DNA from: Anaerovibrio sp. JC8
Lineage (GTDB): Bacteria; Bacillota; Negativicutes; Selenomonadales; Selenomonadaceae
Assembly (NCBI RefSeq): GCF_002100115.1
Contig: NZ_ANBM01000012.1
Location: 1 to 64,000 of the forward strand
Direction of reading: 5' to 3'
DNA: 64,000 nt
Below, in pieces: positions 7,806 through 16,806 of the stretch. The notes below the pieces were generated by a model. It searched no databases. It was not told the DNA's origin and worked only from the letters and a program-made list of their open reading frames with translations. A program made the translations under genes and the position numbers. How positions within the stretch are numbered: position 1 is the stretch's first letter; every line of letters begins with the position of its first letter.

Positions 7806-8170
7806 GCTCGGCCTTCTTCCGACCCCTGGTTGTCTTAGGCTTTTCTTCCTCTTTTTTTGCTGCTGCGGTTTTCCTCGCTCTGGTTGTCTTTGGCTTGGCT
7901 TCCTTTTCTTCCTCGGTCTTGGTCACCGCAGTTTTTCTTGTTCTTGTTGTCTTCGGCTTAGCCTCTTTTTCTGCTTCTGTTTTGGCCGCTGCTGTTTTTC
8001 TGGTCCGGGTAGTCTTTGGTTTGGTTTCCTTTCCTTTTCCCCTTCCTCCTTGGCCTTTACAGCAGTTTTCCTCGTTCTGGTTGTCTTCGGCTTGGTTTCT
8101 TTTTCCTCATCAGCCTTGGCCACCACAGTTTTCCGTGTCCTTGTCTTCGGTTTTACTTCCTTTTCCTCTT
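7806..8170 (-). repeat. Degenerate ~60-bp tandem repeats encoding the GlgB tail
   Basis: About six copies of a 57-63 bp unit encoding E-E-K-E-x-K-P-K-T-T-R-T-R-K-T-A-x-x-K. Units upstream of about 8045 are in the GlgB frame. Units between about 8036 and 7801 encode the same peptide only in another frame, which reveals a 1-base deletion (or a 2-base insertion). Purine-rich on the coding strand, and so prone to slippage and to base-calling error. Confidence 0.85.
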
Positions 8171-10256
8171 CAGCCTTGGCAGCAGCAGTTTTGGCTGTTG
8201 CTGTTTTTTTGGTTGCCGTGGATTTTTTGGTTGCAGTTTTCTTGGTGGCTGTTGCCTTGGCCGTTGTTTTTTTGGCGGTTGTTGCCTTGGCTGCTGTAGT
8301 CTTCTTGGCCGTTGCAGTGCTCTTAGTCTTAGCGGCGGTCTTCTTCACCCCATCGTCACTGGGGGACTGCAATTCCAGATAAATCGTCGCCAAAGGTGGC
8401 ACAGTTACCAGAATGGAATTTGCCTTTCCCTGCCACTCCATTTCCTCGGAGATAATATCATAATCATTCAGTACGTTGGAGCCACCAAACTCCTCGGCAT
8501 CACTGTTGAATATCTCCCTGTAAACACCAGCCTTAGGAACACCAAAGCGGTAGCCATGGCGCACCTCAGGGGTAAAGTTGGAAATGGCGATAATGAAGGA
8601 GCCATCCTCGGCCTTACGAATAAAGGATACCAGACTGTCCTCTGCATTGTCGCAATCCATCCATTCAAAGCCGCTCCAGTCGAAATCCACCTCCCACATG
8701 GCTTTGTGGTCAACATAGAATTTATTAAGAGCCCTGGAATACTCCAGCATCTGGGTATGCTTTTCATACTGCTCCACCAGATGCCAGTCCAGACTGTCAT
8801 CAAAGTTCCACTCAATAAACTGGCCGAACTCGCCGCCCATAAAAAGCAGCTTCTTGCCAGGATGGGCCATCCAATAGCCATAGAAGGCACGGAGACCGGC
8901 AAATTTCTGCCAGTAATCCCCCGGCATCTTGCTGATAAGGGAGCACTTGCCATGTACCACTTCATCATGGGACAAAGGCAGTACAAAATTCTCGCTGAAG
9001 GCATACATCAGTGAGAAGGTCACCTTATCATGGTGCCACTTACGGTAAATTGGGTCCAGGCTGATATAACGCAGAATGTCATTCATCCAGCCCATGTTCC
9101 ATTTGTAGTTAAAGCCCATGCCGCCCATGTAGACAGGCTTGGAAATATTCGGCCAGGAGGTGGATTCCTCAGCAATCATCAGAGCCTGCGGATAGTTCTT
9201 GAACACAGCCTCATTGAGCTTGTGGAGGAAATCAATAGCCTCCAGATTGCCGTCACCACCGAATTTATTTGGTACCCAGTCGCCGTCCTGACGGCCATAA
9301 TTCAAGTACAGCATATTGGCCACCGCATCAATGCGCAGACCATCAATATGGTACTGGTCCATCCAGAACAGGGCATTGGAAATCAGGAAGCTCTGGACCT
9401 CAGTACGGCCGTAGTCAAAGTTTACAGTACCCCAGCCGGCATTGTCTGCCCGCTGGATATTGTCGGATTCATAAAGGTTCTGACCATCAAAATCCCTAAG
9501 GCCCTGATTATCCTTGCAGAAATGGCCAGGAACCCAGTCCATGATAATGCCGATACCGGCCTGATGGGCCTTGTCCACCAGATAGCGGAACTCATCAGGA
9601 TTGCCATAACGGCTGGTAACAGCATAATAGCCTGTTGCCTGATAGCCCCAGGACCCGTCAAATGGATGCTCGCAAAGAGGCATAAACTCAATATGAGTGT
9701 AATTCATGCTCTTTACGTAATCCACCAGCTGGTCCGCCATATCCATGTAGGAAAGGTACTCCCCGTCCGGAGTGCGGCGCCAGGAGCCCAGATGAACCTC
9801 ATAGGTCAGCATCGGACGACTGTAGGAAGGATGATCCTCCTTGAACTTGGCCCACTTGCTGTCACGCCACTTGTAATTATTAAGGTCATATACTATGGAA
9901 GCAGTCTCCGGCTTCTTTTCAGCAAAGAAGCCATAAGGGTCAGCCTTCATGATATGAGGTCCCTCATGCTGTGGCAAAATAGCATACTTGTACACGGTAC
10001 CAGGCCCAATATCAGGAATAAAGAGATTCCATATCTCCCCATCTCCCAGCTTGGACATCTTGTTCACCCTGGTATCCCAGTTGTTGAAATCACCTACCAC
10101 GGATACTTCCTTGGCATGAGGTGCCCAGACGGTAAATCTTACACCCTTTTTACCGTCCTGCTCTATTACATGTGCCCCCAGCATTTCATAGGCACGAAAA
10201 TTGGTTCCCTGATGGAACAGAAACAGGTCAAACTCGCTTAACTCAGATGTATTCAT
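7923..10256 (-). CDS. glgB: 1,4-alpha-glucan branching enzyme with Lys/Ala-rich repeat tail, frameshifted at the 3' end
   Basis: A GH13 branching enzyme that makes the alpha-1,6 branches of glycogen. The N-terminal CBM48-like domain (VRFTVWAPHAKEVSVVGDFNNWD) is followed by the catalytic barrel with GLRIDAVANML (nucleophile Asp), IAEESTSWP (acid/base Glu) and LSHDEVVHGK. After the usual end (near residue 640) comes a histone-H1-like tail of TAKKTTA and KPKTTRTRKTA repeats. As read, the frame ends at 7923 with a Gln/Arg-rich aberrant end. If one base is restored between about 8026 and 8046 the repeats continue to a TAG at 7801-7803, about 818 residues, abutting glgA. The ATG at 10256 follows GAGGGG; it is preferred over an upstream in-frame GTG (10271). 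Confidence 0.93.
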   Translation of the reverse strand: MNTSELSEFDLFLFHQGTNFRAYEMLGAHVIEQDGKKGVRFTVWAPHAKEVSVVGDFNNWDTRVNKMSKLGDGEIWNLFIPDIGPGTVYKYAILPQHEGPHIMKADPYGFFAEKKPETASIVYDLNNYKWRDSKWAKFKEDHPSYSRPMLTYEVHLGSWRRTPDGEYLSYMDMADQLVDYVKSMNYTHIEFMPLCEHPFDGSWGYQATGYYAVTSRYGNPDEFRYLVDKAHQAGIGIIMDWVPGHFCKDNQGLRDFDGQNLYESDNIQRADNAGWGTVNFDYGRTEVQSFLISNALFWMDQYHIDGLRIDAVANMLYLNYGRQDGDWVPNKFGGDGNLEAIDFLHKLNEAVFKNYPQALMIAEESTSWPNISKPVYMGGMGFNYKWNMGWMNDILRYISLDPIYRKWHHDKVTFSLMYAFSENFVLPLSHDEVVHGKCSLISKMPGDYWQKFAGLRAFYGYWMAHPGKKLLFMGGEFGQFIEWNFDDSLDWHLVEQYEKHTQMLEYSRALNKFYVDHKAMWEVDFDWSGFEWMDCDNAEDSLVSFIRKAEDGSFIIAISNFTPEVRHGYRFGVPKAGVYREIFNSDAEEFGGSNVLNDYDIISEEMEWQGKANSILVTVPPLATIYLELQSPSDDGVKKTAAKTKSTATAKKTTAAKATTAKKTTAKATATKKTATKKSTATKKTATAKTAAAKAEEEKEVKPKTRTRKTVVAKADEEKETKPKTTRTRKTAVKAKEEGEKERKPNQRLPGPEKQQRPKQKQKKRLSRRQQEQEKLR

Positions 10257-10267
10257 GTATACCCCTC

Positions 10268-12715
10268 TCACTTGATCTCAATAGGTTCGATATTCCAAAT
10301 ATCCTCAGCGTACTCAGTAATAGTTCGGTCAGAGGAGAATATACCGGAATTTGCAATATTGATGGCAGAGGATCTCAGCCATGCATCATGGTCCTGATAA
10401 CGGCGGACAATTTCCTCATGGGCCTCAATATAAGCGTCAAAATCCTTCAGGATAAAGAACTCATCATTACTGTTAATCAGATAATCAAAAATGGTCTGGA
10501 AGTTGCCATAAGTACCATCAGTGAGCTGATTCATTACTGTGCGTACCCGCTCATTGGTATTGTACTCATCCCAGGCATTGTAGTTACCGTTTTCATAGTA
10601 AGCGATAACCTCCTCAGCCTTGAGGCCGAAGATTACGCAGTTGTCGTCGCCAACCTGCTCATGAATCTCCACATTGGCGCCGTCCAGGGTACCCAGAGTA
10701 ATGGCACCGTTCATCATGAACTTCATATTACCGGTACCGGAGGCCTCCTTGGAAGCAGTGGAAATCTGCTCGCTGACATCTGCAGCCGGATATACCATTT
10801 CACCCAGGGATACGCCAAAGTTTTCCAGGAACACTACCTTGATCTTGCCATTGATGCTCTCATCGTTGTTAACCTTGTCAGCCACAGCGTTGATGAGGCG
10901 GATGGTCTCCTTGGCGGTGTAGTAGCCAGGAGCAGCCTTGCCGCCGAAGAAGTATACCACTGGAACCGGCATATCATAATCAGGGTCATTCTTCAGTCTG
11001 TTGTACTGATACATAATGTGCATGATATTCATGAGCTGGCGCTTATAGGAATGAATACGCTTAACCTGAATATCAAAGATGGAATCAATCTTTACGCGAA
11101 CCTTGTTATGTGACCATACATACTGGGCCAAAGCACGTTTTCTGGCTCTCTTGACCTTGTTGATGGCCTTCAGGAAATCAGGATCGTCCACATAATCATT
11201 AATCTTCTTCAACAGCTTAATATTATGACGCCACTCACGAGTCAGCTTGTCATCAATGATATGGGCCAAATCGTTGTTGGCACTGATGAGCCAGCGGCGG
11301 TGAGTGATACCATTGGTCTTGTTGTTGAACTTTCTAGGGAATACCTTATAGAAGAACTTCAGGGTATTGGTCTTTAAGATATCGGAATGAATCCGAGCCA
11401 CACCGTTTACGCTGTAGGAGCCCACGACTGCCAGACGGGCCATGTGAACCTGGCCATTTTCAATAATGGACAGCTCACGAACCAAAGCCTCATCCCCAGG
11501 ATACTTCTTGCGAATGCCCTCCAGGAAGCGGCGGTTAATCTCCTCCACAATCATGTAGATGCGAGGCAGCAGCTCCTTAAAGAGGCCCACATCCCATTTC
11601 TCCAGAGCCTCCGGCAGGATGGTGTGGTTGGTGTAGGCACAAACCTGAGTGGTAATATCCCAGGCATCCTCCCAGTCCAGACCCTCTTCATCCACCAGAA
11701 TACGCATAATCTCCGGAACTGCAGTAGCCGGATGGGTATCGTTGATATGAATGCCGATCTTTTCGGAAAGGTCGAAAATATTGTCATGGGTCAGCTTATA
11801 GTGACGGATGATACTCTGAACACCGGCAGACACAAAGAAATACTCCTGCAGCAGACGCAGCTTCTTGCCGTCGGAAAGACGGTCATCAGGATAGAGATAC
11901 TCGGTAATACGGTTAACCCAACGACGATACTCCTGACGCTGGTTGATTTCCTCCTGAGTCAGGGTTCCGTAGTCGGAAAAGTCCATATTAACCTCTGCAT
12001 TCCACAGGCGCAGGGTATTTACAGTGGTATTCTTGTAGCCGATAACCGGTACATCATAAGGAACAGCCATGATATCGGTGTAGCCCTCATAAACCAGCTG
12101 CAACTCATCCTCACCCTCTACAGCCTTCATGTAGGCATGACCACCGATGCGGACATTAACGGCCTTGTTAGGCTTTCTGAACTCCCATGCATAGCCGTCA
12201 CGGAGCCAGTTATCCGGAATCTCAATCTGGGTGCCGTTGATAATCTTCTGCTCAAACAGACCATACTGATAGCGGAGACCGCAGCCATGAGCCGGCAGGG
12301 ACAGGGATGCCATGGAATCAATGAAGCAGGCTGCCAGACGGCCCAGACCACCATTGCCAAGACCTGCATCCGGCTCCTCATTGTAAATGTCATCCAGCTT
12401 GTACTCCAGTTCCTTCAATACAACCTTAAGAGCATTTTTCAAATCAAGATTAATAAGGTTGGTATTCAGAAGACGGCCCAGCAGGAACTCAATGGAGAAA
12501 TAATAAATCTGCTTGTCGTCGTTAATAGCATACTGCTTGTTGGTCTTGATCCAGTTTTCAGTAGTGTACTGCTTTACTACCGCCGCAATAGCATTATAGA
12601 CCTCGTGCTGAGAAAGGTCTGCCAGCTCCCGGCCATACAAAATCTTGGCAGTAAGGATAAACCGTTCCTTCAATTCATTCTTGATTTCATCAATATCTCT
12701 GTCAATAAATGCCAT
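10268..12715 (-). CDS. glgP: Glycogen/maltodextrin phosphorylase (GT35)
   Basis: 815 residues, the usual length. It releases glucose-1-phosphate from glycogen chain ends using pyridoxal phosphate. Visible motifs are GLGNGGLGRLAACFIDS in the N-terminal half and the PLP-site EASGTGNMKFMMNGA near residue 670. The ATG follows AGGAGTG. Its TGA ends 12 bp before the glgB start, so the two are probably translated from one message. A hairpin between glgD and glgP may set its level relative to glgCD. It is the catabolic arm of an otherwise synthetic operon. Confidence 0.96.
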   Translation of the reverse strand: MAFIDRDIDEIKNELKERFILTAKILYGRELADLSQHEVYNAIAAVVKQYTTENWIKTNKQYAINDDKQIYYFSIEFLLGRLLNTNLINLDLKNALKVVLKELEYKLDDIYNEEPDAGLGNGGLGRLAACFIDSMASLSLPAHGCGLRYQYGLFEQKIINGTQIEIPDNWLRDGYAWEFRKPNKAVNVRIGGHAYMKAVEGEDELQLVYEGYTDIMAVPYDVPVIGYKNTTVNTLRLWNAEVNMDFSDYGTLTQEEINQRQEYRRWVNRITEYLYPDDRLSDGKKLRLLQEYFFVSAGVQSIIRHYKLTHDNIFDLSEKIGIHINDTHPATAVPEIMRILVDEEGLDWEDAWDITTQVCAYTNHTILPEALEKWDVGLFKELLPRIYMIVEEINRRFLEGIRKKYPGDEALVRELSIIENGQVHMARLAVVGSYSVNGVARIHSDILKTNTLKFFYKVFPRKFNNKTNGITHRRWLISANNDLAHIIDDKLTREWRHNIKLLKKINDYVDDPDFLKAINKVKRARKRALAQYVWSHNKVRVKIDSIFDIQVKRIHSYKRQLMNIMHIMYQYNRLKNDPDYDMPVPVVYFFGGKAAPGYYTAKETIRLINAVADKVNNDESINGKIKVVFLENFGVSLGEMVYPAADVSEQISTASKEASGTGNMKFMMNGAITLGTLDGANVEIHEQVGDDNCVIFGLKAEEVIAYYENGNYNAWDEYNTNERVRTVMNQLTDGTYGNFQTIFDYLINSNDEFFILKDFDAYIEAHEEIVRRYQDHDAWLRSSAINIANSGIFSSDRTITEYAEDIWNIEPIEIK

Positions 12716-12737
12716 ATAATCACTCCTAATTATATTT

Positions 12738-12792
12738 ACAAAAAGCCAAACAGGCCCCTGACGACAAGAAAAATCTTATCACCAGCGGCCTG
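12738..12792 (-). terminator. Attenuator-like hairpin between glgD and glgP
   Basis: On the minus strand CAGGCC-G-CTG pairs with CAG-G-GGCCTG (arms 12783-12792 and 12751-12760) with additional inner GATAAGA/TCTTGTC pairing, followed by TTTGGCTTTTTG. It probably causes partial termination within the glg operon. Confidence 0.6.
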
Positions 12793-12802
12793 AAATCAAT
12801 TA

Positions 12803-13918
12803 TTAAATAACGGTGCTCTTAGCAATAATCAAAGGATAATTCTCAGCACCCTTTAACCACTGATCCTCAGAAACGACAACATTCTTGTCACAGATTACAT
12901 CCCTCAGCATAGCATATTGCTCTATCTGGCACTGCTCCATGATGATGCAATCCTTAATCTTTACACCCTCAGCGACCTTTACGCCCCTAAAGAGGATACT
13001 GTCCTCAACCTCACCATAAATCTCACAGCCGTTGCCGATAAGAGAATTGGTAACCTTGGCTGTATTCTTGTACTGAACCGGAGCAGCGTCCTTGGTCTTG
13101 GTATGAATAGGAAGCTCGCTCATGAACAGCTCATGCCATACATCAGGATTCAGTATGGCCTTGTTGGCGTTGAAATATGCCATGGTGGAATTTATTCTGG
13201 CATAGAAGCCCTTATGCTCATAGCCATAGATGCTGTAATCATCCATGTGACGGATAATGCCATCCACCAGCATGCTGTTGCCACCACGCTCAAAGGTGGA
13301 GGTGGCCAGCTTCACCAGGGTATCCTTGCGCATGAGGTATATGCCCATAAAATCATTGGACCCCTTGGTGGAGGTCATTCTCTTGGCTATGTCGGTAACC
13401 TTGCCGTTTTCTGCAATCTGCATGGAGGCTGCTTCTCCAGGCAGGTCCTCCCTGGCCTTGCAATAAACCATGGTTATGTCGGCCCCGGTATTCTGATGGA
13501 ACAGAAGCACCGGTCTCAAATCGATATTATATACAGTATCAGCCTGTGCCAGGAACACGTACTCAGCTGAGCTGCGCATCACGAAATCGATATTCTGGTA
13601 AAGGCCGGCCAGAGCCGTACCCTGACCACGCTCACCGTCATTAGGAAGATATGCCAGACCATCACGATGGCGGGCCAAATCCCAATCCTTACCGGAGCGG
13701 AGATGGTCAAAAACCGGTCTTGCCTTCTTGGATACCAGTACACCTACATGACCAATCCCAGAATTTACCAGACTGGATACAGCAAAATCCAGTATACGAT
13801 AGCGCCCGGCAATAGGAAGCGCCGCCACCGGGCGATGCTCACAAAGCTCCTTAAGCATATTATTGGCACCATCGAGTCTTATAATCCCCATTACATTACC
13901 CAATATGATCAGCTCCAT
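12803..13918 (-). CDS. glgD: GlgD, regulatory subunit of ADP-glucose pyrophosphorylase
   Basis: 371 residues, homologous to GlgC but of the GlgD type that pairs with GlgC in Firmicutes and is generally regarded as non-catalytic. It has the nucleotidyltransferase fold (VAALPIAGRYRILDFAVSSLVNSGI) but lacks the GGxGxRL pyrophosphorylase loop of GlgC. The C-terminal left-handed beta-helix repeats are visible (NSLIGNGCEIYGEVEDSILF). The start is uncertain, because the ribosome binding site before the ATG at 13918 is weak and the gene begins 16 bp after glgC, suggesting translational coupling. Confidence 0.93.
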   Translation of the reverse strand: MELIILGNVMGIIRLDGANNMLKELCEHRPVAALPIAGRYRILDFAVSSLVNSGIGHVGVLVSKKARPVFDHLRSGKDWDLARHRDGLAYLPNDGERGQGTALAGLYQNIDFVMRSSAEYVFLAQADTVYNIDLRPVLLFHQNTGADITMVYCKAREDLPGEAASMQIAENGKVTDIAKRMTSTKGSNDFMGIYLMRKDTLVKLATSTFERGGNSMLVDGIIRHMDDYSIYGYEHKGFYARINSTMAYFNANKAILNPDVWHELFMSELPIHTKTKDAAPVQYKNTAKVTNSLIGNGCEIYGEVEDSILFRGVKVAEGVKIKDCIIMEQCQIEQYAMLRDVICDKNVVVSEDQWLKGAENYPLIIAKSTVI

Positions 13919-13933
13919 TTCTCGTTGTCATAA

Positions 13934-15097
13934 TCAGCTCACCTGCTGTCCCAAATTTGCCTGTTCAGCCTTAATGGTTTCCCCCTCCGGAACCACGGCT
14001 ATAGCGCCATCTGAACCAGCAACATGTGCCCCGGCAGTAATTACGCAGTTTTGTGCCACAATGGCATGGTCAATAACTGCATTCTCTTCAACAACGGTAA
14101 ATGGCATAATTACAGAATTTGTAACCTTGGCACCCTTACCAATCTTAACACCGGAGAATAACACAGAATGATCTACCTCGCCCATAATCATAGAGCCTTC
14201 ATTCAGCATTGAGCAAGTAATCTTGGCATCCTGTCCCACATAATGCGGAGGCAGTGATGGATTATTGGAATAAATCTTCCAGGCACTGTTAAAGGAAAAT
14301 GGAGGCTCATCCTGCAGCAGATCCATGTTGGCCTGCCAAAGGCTCTCAATAGTTCCTACATCCTTCCAGTAGCCCTCGAAGGCATAGGAGAACAGTCTTG
14401 CCTTGTTCTCCAGCATGGCAGGAATAATATTCTTGCCGAAATCGTGAGAAGAATTTTCATCAGTTGCATCCTCCTTGAGATACTTGTCAAGGAAGTCACG
14501 GTTGAAGATATAAATACCCATGGAAGCCAGATTGCTCTTCGGCTTGGCTGGTTTTTCCTCAAACTCTACAATATGACCGTCTTTTTCGTCGGTATTCATT
14601 ATGCCGAAGCGTGGAGCCTCCTCCCAAGGCACCTCAAAAACACCGATGGTTGCATCGGCTTTGTTGGCCCTATGGGCTGCCAGCATCTTGGCATAATCCA
14701 TGGTATAAATATGGTCGCCGGAAAGCACCAGCACATAGTCAGGATCCACCATATCAATAAAATTAAGGTTCTGATAAATGGCATCCGCTGTGCCCTTATA
14801 CCAGTCTGCACCCTTGTCCCTTGCATAAGGTGGCAGAATAAAAACGCCACCATCAGACTTATCCAGGTCCCAGGCATCGCCGGTGCCAAGATAATTGTGA
14901 AGCTCCAAAGGACGGTACTGAGTCAGCACGCCAACCTTGTCTATACCGGAATTGGCACAATTGGAAAGTGGGAAATCAATTATTCGATACTTGCCACCAA
15001 ACGGTACAGCCGGTTTGGCAATATTCTTAGTCAATGCCCCCAGGCGGCTTCCCTGACCGCCTGCCAAAATCATGGCTACACACGTTGTCTTACTCAT
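13934..15097 (-). CDS. glgC: Glucose-1-phosphate adenylyltransferase
   Basis: 387 residues. It makes ADP-glucose from ATP and glucose-1-phosphate, the committed step of glycogen synthesis. The catalytic loop [16 protein letters not shown], the [19 protein letters not shown] region and [13 protein letters not shown] are intact, and the C-terminal beta-helix is present ([23 protein letters not shown] region). The ATG at 15097 has AGGGGTGAG just upstream; an in-frame GTG at 15106 is less likely. It is the first gene of the glg operon. The 190 bp upstream are very AT-rich; I see no clear-cut promoter there. Confidence 0.95.
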   Translation of the reverse strand: MSKTTCVAMILAGGQGSRLGALTKNIAKPAVPFGGKYRIIDFPLSNCANSGIDKVGVLTQYRPLELHNYLGTGDAWDLDKSDGGVFILPPYARDKGADWYKGTADAIYQNLNFIDMVDPDYVLVLSGDHIYTMDYAKMLAAHRANKADATIGVFEVPWEEAPRFGIMNTDEKDGHIVEFEEKPAKPKSNLASMGIYIFNRDFLDKYLKEDATDENSSHDFGKNIIPAMLENKARLFSYAFEGYWKDVGTIESLWQANMDLLQDEPPFSFNSAWKIYSNNPSLPPHYVGQDAKITCSMLNEGSMIMGEVDHSVLFSGVKIGKGAKVTNSVIMPFTVVEENAVIDHAIVAQNCVITAGAHVAGSDGAIAVVPEGETIKAEQANLGQQVS

Positions 15098-15284
15098 AAA
15101 ACTCACCCCTGCGCTTAAGTCAGAATACTACTATAATGAAAAATAAAACATAATTTTTGTACTATACTTATTTCTTCACTCAAAAAAAAAATCCTGCATA
15201 AAAGTAGTTTTCTTGAAAAAATAAACTTTTTTTCCTATCTTTTTTGCAGAATTCGTATTTTTTAATTTTGTCAGAAGTTTTTCC

Positions 15285-15914
15285 TCAGGCTGGAACCTCC
15301 AAATATTCCGGATCAGCCACTGTAATGGAGCATTTTCCGGCTGTTAAATCCACCAGTTCTCCCTGTATTTTTTCCACATCCTGGGGCTCTATCAGGAGCT
15401 TGACCGTAACCTTGTCAGTATACTCCGTTTCCTCGGAGCGGATGCTATTGTTGCGAACCCAGTTTTCCACAGTCCCCAGCAAGGTATAATCCATGGTGGC
15501 TGCCACCCTACAAAAAGGCTTTACTTCCACCTGGGGCGTGGCCTCCAGCCCCAGGGACGCAGAATGATTATAGGCCCGAATAAGTCCCCCGGCCCCCAGC
15601 TTTATACCCCCAAAGTAGCGGGTCACCACAACTACCACGTTGGTGAGGCCATGCTGCTTGATTGACTCCAGTATAGGATTTCCGGCAGTGCCCCCCGGTT
15701 CTCCGTCGTCATTGGATTTCTGCTGACTGCTGTCAGTCCCCAAAATCCAGGCGGAACAGTTATGGCGGGCATCAAAATGCTTTTTCTTGATGCTCTGCAC
15801 AAATTCCCGGGCCGCCGCCTCATCCTCCACATGGGCCGTGTAGGTATAAAATTTTGATTTTTGTATTTCATAATAGGCCGTGCCAAAATCGGCAGTGGTC
15901 TTATATGGCTGCAT
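15285..15914 (-). CDS. YigZ/IMPACT family protein
   Basis: 209 residues of the UPF0029/IMPACT family. Family members are linked to translation control or ribosome-associated functions, but the bacterial role is not settled. Diagnostic motifs include the N-terminal KSKFYTY, HFDARHNCSAWILG, SNDDGEPGGTAGNPILE and VVVTRYFGGIKLGAGGLIRAY. The C-terminal EF-G-like domain is present (residues about 140-205). The ATG follows GGAGG and lies immediately after the stop of the upstream membrane protein gene (TGAT-ATG), so the two are co-transcribed. Confidence 0.9.
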   Translation of the reverse strand: MQPYKTTADFGTAYYEIQKSKFYTYTAHVEDEAAAREFVQSIKKKHFDARHNCSAWILGTDSSQQKSNDDGEPGGTAGNPILESIKQHGLTNVVVVVTRYFGGIKLGAGGLIRAYNHSASLGLEATPQVEVKPFCRVAATMDYTLLGTVENWVRNNSIRSEETEYTDKVTVKLLIEPQDVEKIQGELVDLTAGKCSITVADPEYLEVPA

Positions 15915-15915
15915 A

Positions 15916-16575
15916 TCAATTTACCTCCGGAATGGTGAGATTGTGCCTGAGAGAATTTATTTCGGCAGCAGTAAAAAGCATATCCGGGGAATTCATCAGC
16001 ATGGCATCATTGAGATAGCCCACCTGAACCTCATGATTATCCGTGTGCATTTTTTCCGGGTCCGCCATCAGCTTGGTGGCCCTCACTGTCCGCAGCTGGG
16101 CATCGGCATAGGCCTTGGTCTTTTTCAGAATGGCGGAGGTCAGATCATAGTTGGCATCATCCAGACTTATTGGCGGGTCCAGCTGATAAATCTCATTGTG
16201 AAGATTCACCACGTTGGACTCCAGCTGGGCAAGGCGTGTGTATGCCTCCGGCAGGGAAATATCATCATTCTTAAAATCCTTCATGATGCGGTAATAGGAC
16301 ACCCAGCAATAATCAATGGCATCCAGCTTTTTCTTGTAATTGGTATACCATTCCCCGAAGGCCAGCTGCTGGGCCGTAATATGGCGGATGGCGGATTCAT
16401 CCAGCTCCTCGTATGAGTTTGAGGCGCTGGTATAATAGCCATAGCCCACAATGGACAAAGCCAGCAGCATGGAACCGCAAAAGGCATAGAAGGCCAGGCG
16501 GCTCTTAATATTCCGTTCCAGCACCAGTATTGTCAGGACCAATACTATAGCTGCAATTATAATTGGTAATATCAT
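15916..16575 (-). CDS. Hypothetical membrane protein (two N-terminal TM segments)
   Basis: About 219 residues, family not recognised. Two hydrophobic segments near the N-terminus (ILPIIIAAIVLVLTILVLE and, after a short basic link, FYAFCGSMLLALSIVGYGYY) are followed by a long, charged, mainly helical domain of about 165 residues with leucine-heptad character (LPEAYTRLAQLESNVVNLH). It looks like a sensor-type extracytoplasmic or membrane-anchored helical bundle without a signalling domain. The ATG at 16575 has GAAGGGA upstream and is preferred over an in-frame TTG at 16590. It shares a transcript with the IMPACT-family gene. Confidence 0.75.
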   Translation of the reverse strand: MILPIIIAAIVLVLTILVLERNIKSRLAFYAFCGSMLLALSIVGYGYYTSASNSYEELDESAIRHITAQQLAFGEWYTNYKKKLDAIDYCWVSYYRIMKDFKNDDISLPEAYTRLAQLESNVVNLHNEIYQLDPPISLDDANYDLTSAILKKTKAYADAQLRTVRATKLMADPEKMHTDNHEVQVGYLNDAMLMNSPDMLFTAAEINSLRHNLTIPEVN

Positions 16576-16681
16576 AAGGAATCCCTTCAATATAATTTAT
16601 ACTAAATGCGTACACTATATTATACACCAAACCGCCCATAGGGCAAAATAACCCTAGTTTTAAGGTGGTTTTTTGCGTTAT

Positions 16682-16771
16682 AACGAGGCAAAAAGATAAT
16701 GCCTCGTTGAAACGCTATATCGAATATTTTTCTTCCTTTTGGAAGAAAAATTTGAACAATTGCGTTATAAT
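16682..16771. promoter_or_regulatory. Control region upstream of the SbmA-like transporter
   Basis: Two inverted repeats lie here: AACGAGGCA/TGCCTCGTT (16683-16709, 9 bp, 9-nt loop) and TTTTTCTTCC/GGAAGAAAAA (about 16728-16751, 10 bp, 4-nt loop). TTGCGTTATAA occurs twice, near 16672 and 16760; the second copy contains a TATAAT-like element (16766-16771) about 36 bp before the ATG. No good -35 is spaced to it. Regulator unknown. Confidence 0.45.
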
Positions 16772-16806
16772 TAACTGGATTTATGTTATGAAAAAGGAGA
16801 CCCTTT

